Source of the DNA: Brugia malayi
Lineage: Eukaryota; Nematoda; Chromadorea; Rhabditida; Onchocercidae
Length of the DNA: 64,000 nucleotides
Assembly: GCF_000002995.4 (NCBI RefSeq)
Contig: NW_025062475.1
Location: 10,296,187-10,360,186 of the forward strand
Direction of reading: 5' to 3'
A program made the position numbers and the translations under genes. Positions 35,301 through 47,900 of the stretch are shown piece by piece. Within the stretch, counting starts at the first letter, position 1. Every line of letters starts with the position of its first letter. The notes beneath the pieces were generated by a model, which searched no databases, was not told the DNA's origin, and worked only from the letters and a program-made list of their open reading frames with translations.

Positions 35301-37964
35301 TTAACAATTCAATTACGCAATTACATTTTTTATTGCTATCAAAAAATGTTTTTGGGTTAATGAAAGTAATTAACAATTGTCTAATTTCAATTAATCCATG
35401 TGGTTTGATCAAATATAATTAGCTAAAAATTTTTTTTCATTCTAAACTAATTAAAACTTTTTATGAACTTTTTTCGAAAAAGAAAGTTCAAACTGAAATT
35501 ATTAGCAATAACGAAAGATTTATTTTTTCCTTTCTTCTAATAAAGCAACTGAAGACACTCATTATTTTAAATATTGAATTAATATTAGTGTAAAACATTT
35601 CTTCTTTTTGCTAGAAGAAAGAAAAATTTTATATTCTTCTTCCCTGCGAAGTAAATTTCAAAATTTAAAAATTGAAACGGTATGAAAATTTATAAATGCA
35701 AAAAGACTTTCAAATAAATTGCCACAAAGTTTATAAAACTGCGAAAAATAAATTTGAAATAAAATAATACGCAAATCTGAAGCAAAATGTAAAGTTTAAT
35801 TTAAAATAAAATGAATGGATGGATTGTCATTTATTATAATATGTGCATATTTCACTTTGTTTTTTTCTTCTTTTTCATGGTCTAAAGATTATTTTTTATC
35901 ATTTATCTTCTGCGGTGATTATTTCAAGCAGTAGTTTTTGTCATTTTTATGTGTTTTGCAATCGTTATATTCTCGAATTATTCCAAAGCAAAATAAAATT
36001 CATCATTCTGTATAAAAACAAATTCATAAAATTTCTAGAAAATTTTGAAAAATTCTTTTTAATCTATTATCATTCTTAACAAAAATTAAGTGCTTAAAAA
36101 GATTTTTTTATTTTTTTCCAAATTCTAACTTAACTATTATACTATTAATAATCTTTGTCTCAATTTATCCGTAAAGAAAAAAAGTATTTCAACAAATTCA
36201 TTTTTCAATCTTTCCGTCTTCCTAACTAATTTGCATAAATTTACCAGGCATCTTCGCTTTTTTTATAATCAATTATTGGAATTGTAAAGTATTTTGAAAA
36301 AGCAAAAAATAAGTGAAATATAGAAGAAAAATTAATTTAACTTTTCATTAAACTTTTTTATCTGAAAGATAAAAAAATAAAAATGTTTCATCAGAAATTA
36401 AAATCCATTGAAGAAAAAAAAAAGCTGTTAATTAGCAATCGACAAGCAAAAATATTCTTTTTTATTTTATGCTAATTATACAATCGTAATTGAGGAAATA
36501 ATAGGTATCGATAAACTGATTATATTTTTTAATTAATTAAAAACTTTTAAAATTGAAATCAAACGTAATAGAATTTGGTTAATTAAACGAATGGTAAATA
36601 AACGAAATTCAATAACTATTATAAATTGTAGGAAACATATTTTTTGCAACAATATAAATAAAATTAATGAAAATTTTCATTTAATCGAGATTTTAATTTT
36701 GCAGAATTATTTAAATGAATAGCAAACTTTGTATATTTTCATATTACCTTCCAGTAAATGAAAATATCAAATTTTTATTGGTTAGAGAAACTCTTCTATT
36801 GTGGCTGTTTTCTCATTCCACCTGCGTAACAATAATTTTTGTCCAATAATAATGAAAAAGCCTAGAAGTGATTCATTCAGCCATGTAAAAATTCCAACAA
36901 TGAGAACTGAATAGTTTTGCGGAATTGTCGCAGTAAGCATTTTGTTTATTAAGATTTATTATTTATTTCATTTAATGTTAATATCACAATGAGCTGAAAG
37001 ATTTAACCACAATGCTATTAATTCATGAATTTTTAACCGTATTGTTATTTCGGTCATAATTTTTCAAATTCAAATTTTTTAATTCCAAATTTTATGCTAA
37101 CTTTTAAATTGGTTAAATTAGTTTTTGATTTTTTCCTCTTCCTTTTTCCTCTTTTTTTTTTTTTTTTGTTTACTAATTTTATTATTCCTTCCACACATAT
37201 GCAAAGAAATAATAGTCGAGGATAAATAGGAAAAATTGTAGAAATGAAAGTTTGTCACATCAAATTTATCACCTTTTCTTGTCGTTCGTTTAATTTGACA
37301 TTTTTTTTTTTTTGAATATGTTGTAATTTGCATATTGATGACTTCAATATTAAATCAGAATATTTCCTATTTAACTTCTATTTTTTTCACTTTTATTTTC
37401 TTATTATTTCACACATTCATTTATTCATTTTTGTTTCAATTATTTCTGTAGAGGATACTTACTCATTTCCTTAACAGTTATTTTATTTACTTAATAGATT
37501 TATTTATTTACTTTCTCATTTACGAATAAAATTTTTAAATTTCTCTTTCACCTCGAAAATTTCATTTTAAAAAGTTCATTTTGTATGCATATTTTATCAT
37601 CCAAATTTACGAAGCAGCAAACATTGATGGAAGAAAATTTTGAAAATATGAAAAGCCATTAGCTATTTATCTTTTTTGCATCATTCATTCATTGTATTTT
37701 ATTTTTACTTCAATAAATCATTTTTGTGGTAATTTCTTACAATATGAAACGAATTAATCAGAGCTAAAAATGTACGCATTCTATTTTCCGTTATTATTTG
37801 CCTTTTTTAATTGCTTTTAAATTTAAGCACATTTGGTTTGCTGTTTTAACATTAAATAGTATTTAATTATGTATTATAATAATAATACATAATTATTAAT
37901 AATTATGATAACAATAAAACAAATGCAAAGAAAAGCGATAAAGTATTATCATTATTACTACTAC
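32352..37964. other. Gene-free AT-rich DNA
   Basis: No exon-like segment is recognisable on either strand. The stretch is dominated by AAT/ATA microsatellite-like DNA (about 32755-32905), Phe/Ile/Leu-rich accidental frames and homopolymers. A TTA-, ATC- and CAC-rich stretch at 33520-33660 gives a hydrophobic accidental frame that lacks splice or start context. Confidence 0.6.
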
Positions 37965-38553
<589 letters not shown>

Positions 38554-38844
38554 TTCTCAAAAGAATATAATTACAGTAGAAATAAATAAACTGTAACAGT
38601 TCACAAAAAAGACATATTTTAGAGAATAACACTGAGCCAAAAATTTGAATATAATTTTTATTACAAATCATTGATTAATTATATTTCCACTTTATTGTTA
38701 TAATTTGTGTTCCACACAAATTATATGCAAAAAATTATGTGAAAAATGATTACTTCCTTGAAAGTACATTCATTTTGCAAAAACAATAATTTTAGATTGG
38801 ATTACTAGTATCTCATTTAAAATTTATTGATAAAATTATCAATA

Positions 38845-39090
38845 ATGGGAAATATAGGATCGGCTGGATCAAATATAAAAGAGCAGCCACGAACTGATTT
38901 ATCCGATAATGAACCTTCGAGTTCTCAACAACAAGTTGCAAGGAAAACTAGTCAACCGATGCTTTTGAAAAATCCAAGGTATGACATTTTAATTATTTGT
39001 TCTAATTAGGTAGTGATTTTAATATCAATATCTAAAAATTATTGTCCATATTGTTATTGTTATTATTTGCTATTGTTTTTATTATTGTTT

Positions 39091-39144
<54 letters not shown>

Positions 39145-42100
39145 TACTTCAATAAGTAATAATAAGTTCAAGGTTATTAAGTATGAAATAAATTTAAGGT
39201 TGTTAGTAAGATTTGTAACGATATGTTAGACTTAAATATTTTATCGTTTTATTTTAATAAAACGATAAAATATTTAGATTCAATTTAGGATTATTTTCAA
39301 AAATTTTCTGAAATTAATTGTTTTCTCCAATAATTTAATTTATTGATTAGTCGTGATACAATTTTTCCTATATGATGTCAGTTCATTCAATTTCACTTAC
39401 TTAATTTAGATGTGACAAATTATTTTGCTGTAAATCAAATGGCATTTTTCTTAAACTGATTATACATAAATTTTTTTTTTTTTTTCTTAAACTGATTATA
39501 CATGAATTTTTTACCTAAAGAATTTTGAAATGCTAAGGAAAGAGAAGGATATTTAATTTAAAATATAAAACTTACTAGTCATATACAATAGTTTTTTAAT
39601 AGATTTGATTTTTTGGTTATTAATTTAGTATGATGCATATATTTTCAAATTGATTTGGTGATTTTTTCGGTTAATTTAATATACATTTGCTTTTAAATTT
39701 TGTTAAAAAAATAATTTCAGAAATTAGCCGAGTTTTATTCAGGAACATTTTAAAACTTTTTGGATTTTTATAGGCCAAGTATAAGCAGCCAAGGAAGAAA
39801 AACTTCCGTACTTGTTCTATCACAACGACAGATTGTAAAAGGATGTATGGATAAAGCGAAAGATGACATTGCGGAAAGAATATATAGACGAATAATCGAA
39901 AAACGAGACGATTTCCGGAAATTTGTTGAAGCACTGTCTGAAGTAATTTGTTATGTGAAGTGAAAAAGAGTTCAAAAAAAGTTGAAATCAGATTTTTTAA
40001 ATTAATTAATTAGTCAGAATATATGATTTATATGTTTTAGGAGCAACGATGTGAATTAGCAAATTCATTACGTAGCTATTTGAAAAATGTTGTAAACCAG
40101 CTTATGGATAGGGCAGCAGTGCAACGAATTTCGGAGGATTTCGGTGCACGACATGTACAGTACCGTTCTTCCGGTTTCCGACCGGATTTCTTTGCTATCA
40201 CGGCAGATGCGGTTACAACGGAATGTGTATTGTTAGATGCCGCAGTACATTCGGCATCCGAAGCTTTATTTGCTTGGTAAGTAATGTTTTATTATATTAT
40301 ATATTCATGTGGAATGAAATTTAAACAATTAATTGAAATTAACATTTCATTAGGACTTGCTTACCTTTTTTTTAAGACATTAATTACAAAATTATCTGGC
40401 ATTCACCAATTATTTTGTTTATTGCTTCTTTTTTCCGAATTTTGTAATAAATTTGTGATATTTTGCCACTTTAAAATTATATCTATCATTAAAATCAATT
40501 ACTTTGCTTATAACAAATCAATTTGAGATAATAAAAAGAACTATATGATTCCTAAAATAAAAAAAAAAAGGAGATAATAAAAAGATACTATCTGATTCCT
40601 AAAATAAAAAAAAACTTTGAAGATTTTATTGGACTTTTAGATTTTAAGAATTTAAATTATCAATAAAATTAAAGAACAAATTTTGTTGATTTGGAAAGAC
40701 AAAAGGCATGAAACAAACTTCTTGATTTGAATTTCATATTTGGGATGGACTGAAGGGAAATGCCCTTATGTAGTCGTAACATAACTTTGATTTGAAAATC
40801 TTACTGAAATTATGCGTTATTAATAATGCATTACTGTCAAAGTATAAAGCTTTTAAAGTTAACAAACAGACGGTTGGTTTTCCCTGATTCGAAATTCATA
40901 CTTTATATCTCATAAAGCTAAATGAAACGAACGAAAATTGAGTGGCAAAGGTGGATGACCCCGACGTGATTCGAACACGCAACCTTCTGATCTGGAGTCA
41001 GACGCGCTACCGTTGCGCCACGGAGTCCACACCATACCCACTATTTTCTCTATTGAAATATAGCAATTTCGCTTTATTGACAAATTCTGCATAACTTTTA
41101 GTACATCTATAACTTTTTCATACTTACTACTTAGATAATTGCTGTACTTCAATCAAATTTTCAATCCTTTTATTACTTCCCCGTTGTTCTTTGTCTCTTT
41201 GCATCACTGATTCATAGTGATTCTTTTCTTGCTTCCTAAACCTTTCTTTCCCTTTCCTTTTCTCTCTCTCTCACTTGATTCTTTTCGGTAATTTTTAGGA
41301 AATTTATGAAATTCCAGTAAAACATCAGACATTTCTTTCTCTCTCGAAATTGCCCTGCCAATTTTTTAAGACTTGTAAAGCATATCGGAAATATCGAATG
41401 TATCCTGTAATGAACTTGATTCAGCAGAAGAAAACAGAAGTCTTCTGATACTCAACTGAATTTCATATAATAATAATAAATAATTTTAGGTCAACGTTGA
41501 CAACGTTTATGTTCAGTTCCGTACGCGACGGTTATTACAGTGAGCAACGACGACTGCGTAAAACATCACAACAATGCATAAATCGTAACAAAATTTCTTT
41601 ACCCGCTGCATTAATTGAAACAATAAATCGATTCGATAATGGACGAAAATTGTAAGTAATTTTAGGTTGATCGAGAAGATGAATTAATTTGTAAATAAAA
41701 AAAAAACATTTTGAATGAAACTTAAAAGATGATCAAAAATGATTAAAGCATTTTGAAGCAGTAATAATGAAAATAATGAAAGAATGAATTGTAAAAATGT
41801 GGAATACAACTAAAAAATCCAAAAAATCTCAGAAGAATATTTCGCATCCAAAACAATTAATAGAAGCATCCAATGAAATTTCATAGAACAGTCTTCAACA
41901 CTTGTAGTTATTTTCTCAAATTTCAATTTTGAAAAGCCATTTATGTATCCTTTATATTTTTCAGCTCAAATGTTTCATATAATAGTGAATTTTTTGCTGA
42001 AAGTGATGTTGATGAAATGAATGAACTGGAAAATAGTAAGAGCATAGCAAAATGGATGGAAGAGGAAGAAGCAAAGTGTCGATCAAAAATGGCAGTAAGA

Positions 42101-42244
42101 GATGTAGCAGAAAGAATAGAAATACTCGAAACAGGAGATGAAGCAAATGATTCGATTCAAGGCGACATGACGAAGCATATGACAACAGATGTCCATCGAC
42201 AACTTAGGATAGCATTTCATGCTCGACGTGATTCTACCATCTAG
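38845..42244 (+). CDS. Globin-like protein with N-myristoylation signal
   Basis: Exons: 38845-38978, 39774-39942, 40041-40276, 41490-41651 and 41965-42244. Phases are consistent and give 326 residues. The start MGNIGSAGS is a good N-myristoylation signal, so the protein is probably tethered to membranes. After a polar leader of about 55 residues the globin-like part spans about 58-185. It has a B-to-CD segment with candidate CD1 Phe at F92 or F95, an E-helix-like stretch at 107-124, and the F-helix signature SEDFGARHVQY, whose H139 is the expected proximal heme ligand. No His sits where the distal E7 residue should fall (109-111 are Asn-Ser-Leu). A charged, mostly helical tail of about 100 residues follows. 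C. elegans has many divergent globins of this kind, some acylated. The assignment rests on pattern rather than alignment. A poly(A) signal lies at 42361. Confidence 0.78.
39097..39141 (+). repeat. (TTA)n microsatellite in globin intron 1
   Basis: About 14 TTA triplets, the same motif as the 587-bp array 550 bp upstream. Confidence 0.85.
39233..39276. repeat. Perfect hairpin, 20-bp arms and 4-base loop, in globin intron 1
   Basis: The arm TAAATATTTTATCGTTTTAT (39233-39252) is followed by TTTA and its exact reverse complement (39257-39276). Perfect pairing over 20 bp is notable even in AT-rich DNA, because each arm includes a CG step. Confidence 0.9.
40525..40612 (+). repeat. Tandem duplication of about 45 bp in globin intron 3
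   Basis: Two copies of GAGATAATAAAAAG-A(A/T)ACTAT(A/C)TGATTCCTAAAATAAAAAA lie head to tail and differ at a few sites. The unit contains AATAAA-like strings, but these are within an intron. Confidence 0.85.
40934..40937 (-). terminator. RNA polymerase III terminator of the tRNA-Trp gene
   Basis: The first run of four T residues on the minus strand after the tRNA 3' end, at the distance usual for RNA polymerase III termination. Confidence 0.7.
40956..41027 (-). tRNA. tRNA-Trp: tRNA-Trp (anticodon CCA)
   Basis: The reverse strand gives a 72-base cloverleaf without intron. The acceptor GACTCCG pairs with CGGGGTC (one T-G wobble). The D stem is GCGC/GCGC with loop AACGGTA. The anticodon stem TCTGA/TCAGA encloses CTCCAGA, placing CCA as the anticodon. 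The T arm is GCGTG-TTCGAAT-CACGT with one wobble, and the discriminator base is A. Box A (TGGCGCAACGG) and box B (GTTCGAATC) are intact, so it should be transcribed by RNA polymerase III. A TTTT terminator lies about 18 bases downstream (40934-40937). It sits antisense in intron 3 of the globin-like gene. Confidence 0.96.
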
Positions 42245-42360
42245 CAAAGAGGACAGTAATTATCAAACACATCTATAATTGTAGTAAATGTAGCCATAAT
42301 TCTTTCAATAGCATGTTCAATCTTCATCACTTTCATAACCAATAATCTGTATATACATAT

Positions 42361-42366
42361 AATAAA
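42361..42366 (+). promoter_or_regulatory. Polyadenylation signal of the globin-like gene
   Basis: AATAAA 117 bases beyond the globin-like stop codon. It is the first canonical hexamer on the transcript strand. Confidence 0.65.
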
Positions 42367-43657
42367 AATGACACGACGCATTCGTAAATTATGTGATGAT
42401 TAAAGTGTAACCTATAATTTATGCAATCATTGCACTATAACACTTTGACATGTTAGTTCGATTTACTTTGAAAATATCGTCATTTGACGTATTAGCAAGT
42501 TGAAAGCAAACTATGTATTTTTTGTTGTTTGGTGTTTACCAAGGAAATTATAAAGCTTACCAAAGAAATAAAAATTCACCATGTAAGAATGAGCTTAAAA
42601 TTCATCTCTTAAGCGAAGAACGTTTTGGGACGTCTCCGCTTAAGAGATGAATTTTGCGTCATAAAGAATCCATCAGTAGAAGCTACTACGGAACACACCA
42701 GAGGACACCTTTGGTACCATACTACGAAGTAGTTATACTATTAGGTATCTTAATAAGGTACCACTGCACATAGCACCACATAACCACCAAAGAAGCAACC
42801 GGAATGTGAGCTATATGGGATTGTTCGGTATTTCACGGCTGAAAGGTTCTTCAATGAAAGCGAAGGTGTGAAGTGAGATACGTACGTGCGTGCACGGGGT
42901 GTTTTTGCATTTAAGTTTTTCCGTGTGGGCGAGGGGACGGCTTTTGTAAGCAATATGTACTGCCTAAATAATTTTAATCTCATTTAGAACTGTTTAGTTA
43001 AGTACTATTACCAATATTGTAAGCGTTGGAGAGGTCATCGGTGTTGGACATATCAGTCAACTTTTAGGCTTATTCTTGGACTGTTATATTCAAGAAACTG
43101 ATTGAATTTAAATCAGTAAGTCTCTTTTATGATTAGTTTGATACAGTAACACTAGCAAAGAAGAAGTAATAGTAGTAGTATTGATGATGGAAAGTTAAAG
43201 ATGAAGAATTTTCGTTTTAAATAATGATACAATCGACAACATGTCAATGCAATGACTAAAATATGATATTGAGTGAAAATTTGCATAACTATAGATGGAA
43301 TGAAAGTATGAATTATGAGGAGAAGTGAGGAGAAACATAAAAAACAAAAGAAGGGAGAAATTTTAAAGCACTGCTCATTTTAATACTGTTTTTTCTCTCT
43401 TTCTGTCTACCCCTAACAGTGGATGAATACTGAAAGAGAAAAAATAATGAATGGTATTTGTTGGAAGTATTGGAAATTACTTAGAGATTATGGTAATGAT
43501 GTTTGCTTAATGGGACGTCAAAATTTGGTTATACATCGAAATAGGGAAGGAATAGTTCGATTCAGAATCGTCATCATATGCCATTTTTTTATTTGAACTT
43601 ATTTCGAATAACGTTGCATAGCTTCATTTTCAAGTTTTAAGTTTGTAAAAATTTTCA
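42367..43657. other. Spacer upstream of the eIF4H-type gene, with a hairpin and a GC-richer block
   Basis: No coding exon is evident. The stretch contains the perfect hairpin at 42597-42655 and, at about 42660-42960, a block clearly richer in G and C than its surroundings with ACGTACGTGCGTGCACGGGG near its centre. A minus-strand frame of 77 residues crosses the block but matches no family and lacks splice context. The block is a candidate promoter region. Confidence 0.5.
42597..42655. repeat. Perfect 19-bp stem hairpin of pre-miRNA size
   Basis: The arm AAAATTCATCTCTTAAGCG (42597-42615) pairs exactly with 42637-42655. Inside the 21-base gap, AGAACGT and ACGTCTC extend the pairing imperfectly, leaving a TTTGGG loop. 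A 59-base foldback of this size could be a miRNA precursor, a small-element remnant or a regulatory hairpin. I recognise no known mature miRNA in it. Confidence 0.85.
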
Positions 43658-43658
43658 G
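43651..43658 (+). promoter_or_regulatory. Probable trans-splice acceptor of the eIF4H-type gene
   Basis: ATTTTCAG, close to the nematode acceptor consensus TTTTCAG, lies 21 bases before the tandem ATG ATG at 43680. No upstream exon in a compatible frame is evident. This supports spliced-leader addition here and fixes the start codon. Confidence 0.6.
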
Positions 43659-43679
43659 GTTATCGATTTTCTTATACAA

Positions 43680-44957
43680 ATGATGACTGGACGGTAAGTG
43701 GTATTTTTCTTTTTTCTTTTTTCTTCAGCGATTAGCAAACTATGATTTTTAGAATTCGAATGTATTACTTGTTCGTTAAAACTAAAAAAGAAACAACAAA
43801 ACTGTTACAGGCGGCAGCACAAGCCTGTACCAGATGAAGCACCATTTAAAGCATATGTTGGGAATTTACCCCTTGATTTGGTTCCCGGTGACTTGGATTC
43901 ACTTTTTGCAGATTATGCAGTATGTTTCATTTCTTTGTCTTTTTTTAGAGCTATGTGAAAAACAAAAATGAATTGTGCTCGTACACACTGATCTTGTTAA
44001 TTCCATCGAAAGCATAGGCTGGGAATTAAGTGATGTTAGACTGTATTCAGTTTCTGTTATTTGAGTTGGTACTCAGTTCAAGATCTCTTCAGGTTATTGA
44101 GGCAAAAATGATGCGCGATTATGAGAATGATCGTTTCAAGGGTTTTGCTTATATTGAATTTCGAACTCGAGAGGATTTGGAAAGAGCTCTTACTTTGAAT
44201 GGTGTAGTAAGTTTAATGCATGTAATTGCATGTACAGTAGTTCTATTGTTGTCATTTTGTTTTTGTAGGATGTAAGTAAAATTCTAACATTTTGAATCAA
44301 ATTCACATTATCTTATTAAACTAATACCATTTCTTCAAAGCAATACGATGGACGAGTGTTACGTGTGGATGTAGCAGATGCTCCACGCGGAAGAGAGCGT
44401 AGAGGTGGCGGCCGTGGCAGTTTTGGTGGGCGTGGTGGTGGTTCGCGTGGTGGTGGACTACCCTTCAAAGGTTTTTTTTTTTTTTTTTTTCTATTATAAT
44501 TCGCACATCGTCTTTATTCGGATTTAATTTTCAGTCGGTATGAACTTTTTTAAGATTGAATTCATTTCATTTATAGGTGATAGCAGATATGGTGGTGGGA
44601 CTAGCCAGTCTGGAGAACGATCTGATATCAGGAATGATAATTTTGGCCGTACCGATTATGATAGATCAAATAGAAGTAGTATTAGTCGCGGCAGAGGTCA
44701 TGGTCAAGATGTTGAGCTCGCTGCACATTCTAGTGGTTAACTTAATTTATAATTTTTTCTTAGACATTCATCAAATATGATGTCATTCTACAATTTCATA
44801 AGAGTTTTAAGCAATCCGTTTTATTCCAGCACCTGGAAGGCCTCATTTGAACTTGAAACCGCGCACTACTGACCCAGAAGAATTGGAAAGACTGAAGAAA
44901 ATTGAAGAAGAAGAGACAAGAAAACGTCAGGCACGTATTTTTGGAGTGAAGGAATAG
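43680..44957 (+). CDS. drr-2: eIF4H-type RNA-binding protein (RRM plus RGG box)
   Basis: Exons: 43680-43693, 43811-43919, 44093-44206, 44341-44470, 44577-44735 and 44830-44957, giving 217 residues. A short leader is followed by one RRM (about 16-92) with RNP2 AYVGNLP and RNP1 FKGFAYIEF. A glycine/arginine-rich RGG region (GGGRGSFGGRGGG) and a tail containing RPHLNLKPRT and IFGVKE come next. This order matches eIF4H, which stimulates the helicase activity of eIF4A during cap-dependent initiation in the cytoplasm. C. elegans DRR-2 is the family member I recall. The tail motif LKPRT is shared with eIF4B and eIF4H. The start is one of two tandem ATGs after a trans-splice-like acceptor. Human eIF4H is of similar length. 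A poly(A) signal lies at 45214. Confidence 0.87.
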
Positions 44958-47900
44958 TTTGTTTCAGATTGCTGGATTTTCTATTTATTATATTTTGTAA
45001 GAGTATATTGCAAGCTTGTTAATGAAAGACAGTAGTATTCGCTGTCTATATTTGTACTTTTTTTTTTTTGTTGAAAAATGTCTTCGTAGTTTTGTACGTA
45101 ATCCATTACTATTAACTTATTTTTCATGATTTTTCGTTGTTAATGATATTATAGAAAAGATCAGTGTTAATTGTCTATCTGCTCTGAAAAGTGTAAAGTT
45201 TACCGGGTTTCCAAATAAAAGTCATCGGATGAGATAAATTTGCATTTTTGGTTAGGAAAGATAAAAATAATGAGATCATGACGAGAAAATCATGAAATTG
45301 GATTCTTTTAATTTTTTTTTTTTTTTTGCTTGGTTAATTTTCAGTTTCTATTTTAAAGCCCAGTTTTACCATTGTTGTAATAAATAATATTATCTGCTTA
45401 AATGCGTTGCTCATATTACCACTAGAAATTTTGTTCGTTATTTTTGGAATTCCTCTCTTTATTGCTCCATCGACTTCATTGGTATTTTTCTTTTTTGATT
45501 GAAAAGGATTGCTATTGTTTTAGCAACATTTCACCCTTTCATATATTTTCCTAAATGATAGGAATGAGATTTCAGAAGTTTTTCCTTTCGAACATTTGTT
45601 TCAGTTATTTTCTTTCTCTACTCGAATTTTCAGGGTTTTAATTTATGAAAAGCGGTTCTCTTTTTTTGCCTTTTCGTTGTTTAATTTTTCTTGTTTTTCT
45701 CACAACTCTTTCTTGGAGTATTTACTGTTTCATAACATGCTTATCTTTTACTCAACATTAGCTATGAGAGGATTCACAATGTTGTGAGGTTTTTATTTGT
45801 TTTTAATGGATAAATTAAAGTTGGAAAGTTTGGATCTCTTATTATCTGTTTTTTGAATAATTAGTAATAGACGATTTTTACTACTTTTATGCAAAATTCT
45901 AAAAATTTAGTGAGCTCAAAATCATCGACGTTGGTCATATTTGGCCACCTATTTGTTGCAAACTTAACATTCCGATTTTTCTTAAACCTTAAATTACTTT
46001 TTCACTTAGAAATACTGGAAATCGTTTTATTGCCCCAACGAATGTTTTCTTTCCTTTTTTTCTTCACATGTTTCATGTGTTTCTATTTTAAATATTTTTG
46101 TTGATATATAAAAAAAAAAAGCTGCGGTTCATTTTTTGTTTTTTTGGGATACCTTTGTCTTAGACCATCTATCTATGAGGGAACTTTATTTCCATAAACT
46201 CGCTGAATCGGACTGAAGTTACTATTAGCTTCTTTCGGGTTGAGCTAAAGTTATTCGCAATGATTGAAAATACTTTTAGTGAAAAAATTTGATATGGAAG
46301 AATGTTTAATTTTTCAAATATTCCTGCGACATCATTTGTCTGGAACTGTTGACTATGACTTTAGTTTTTTATAATTGCAAAAGTATCAGAATGATTTTAT
46401 CCATTACTTAATACTTTATCTTCTTTTTGTAAAAAGGAAATGTGCATAATTGCACTATACTCGAAAGGAATTGAAATGAAATTTTAATAGTTCGGAAAAG
46501 AATTGAGGGGAGTTTTTCTCTATATTTTTTCTTTTCAACCTTAAAAATATTAGTTATTGTCATTTGTTTTACACATACAATTTCAAATTTTCAACTAAAT
46601 TAGTGTAATAATCGGTTAATAACTGTAACGACGATGAATAATTACTGGGTTTGTGAGAGAAGAATATATTAATGATACATGACAGAGTTTTCTCTCTTTT
46701 TTTGTCTTTCTTTTCCTCTTCGTTTTTCTCTTTAATTTTTCCTACTTTGTTTCTCCTCATCTCAGTCATCAGTCAGTTTACTTTGTTGCCATTTATTTTA
46801 TCAAAAACGCCTTTTTGCTTTGATCTTAATTCATCATGATAGATTATCAAAGCTTTCACTGGTATTAATTTTAATTTTCAAACATTTATTATAGTTTGAT
46901 AAGATATACATACAAGTAATGATGAATGTAGTTGTGTTATGATGGTGATAGTTTAATAGTTTAGAAAGAATCTTTATTAATCCAAATACTTTTGTTGTTA
47001 TCCTAAATTAGTGGATAATTAATAAAGTTAGTTCAAATTGCACTTTTTTTTTTGTTTCGTACTGGAATAAATACCTTCATATTACATGTTATTTTGATGG
47101 TTGTTTATTGCTTTTTTTCTTGTGAATAACTTATTGTTTGCTATTTTGTTTATATTTTTTATAGAGTACGAAGACACTTAGACAAAAAACAATTGTGAGC
47201 TAATCTGCTATTTGAGTTCAAACTGAATGATAAAGCAGAAAAGGCAATTTTCAGTATTTTCCGAGAAGGTGTTGGAGAAACGTCATACTGTCAACCGAAG
47301 CTGTCGAGATCAGTTGAAATGAATCACAAATGCTGACTTTCCGCGCATACAAGAATTTAATGCTGGTACTCTGATATTGCAAGCAAACTAGACAGGTGAA
47401 AAAGATTAATAAATGGGTGACTATGGACTGCGAAGTGTGACAAATCTAAAATACTTCTCAAAATCGAACTTAACCAAAAAAGTCACTGTTACTGCTTATT
47501 AATTTGCTACATTATAATTTTCTGAATCAGACAAAGACGTTACTCTGATGGTACACTCTCCGGATCAATCAGAGCATCTGTCAACAGGAAGAGTAATCTA
47601 TCACGATACATTTTTATAATACAATCAGCGCTTCAACAAGTGTAGAGAAGTGGACAGCAACATCTGTCACATTTGGTTGACCTTTCATTAACTGATTACT
47701 GCTCGACAACTTTTCTTCTACAATTATTAGGAGAAAAAAATATTTCCCGGAAGTTCGTCGATTCCCAAGGCGTGGATATCTATTTTATAAGAATAAAAAA
47801 GTTTATTTTTTCCTGTCATAGTTCTTAATTTGACAAATATTTGTCGAATTCCATCTATAATGGCTTGAAATTCACAGTGTTAAAGCGCAATTACCAATTT

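Noticed and set aside
42750..42983. 77-codon minus-strand frame in the GC-richer block
   Set aside because: It has no family similarity. The long frame is expected from the higher GC content, and splice and start context are lacking.
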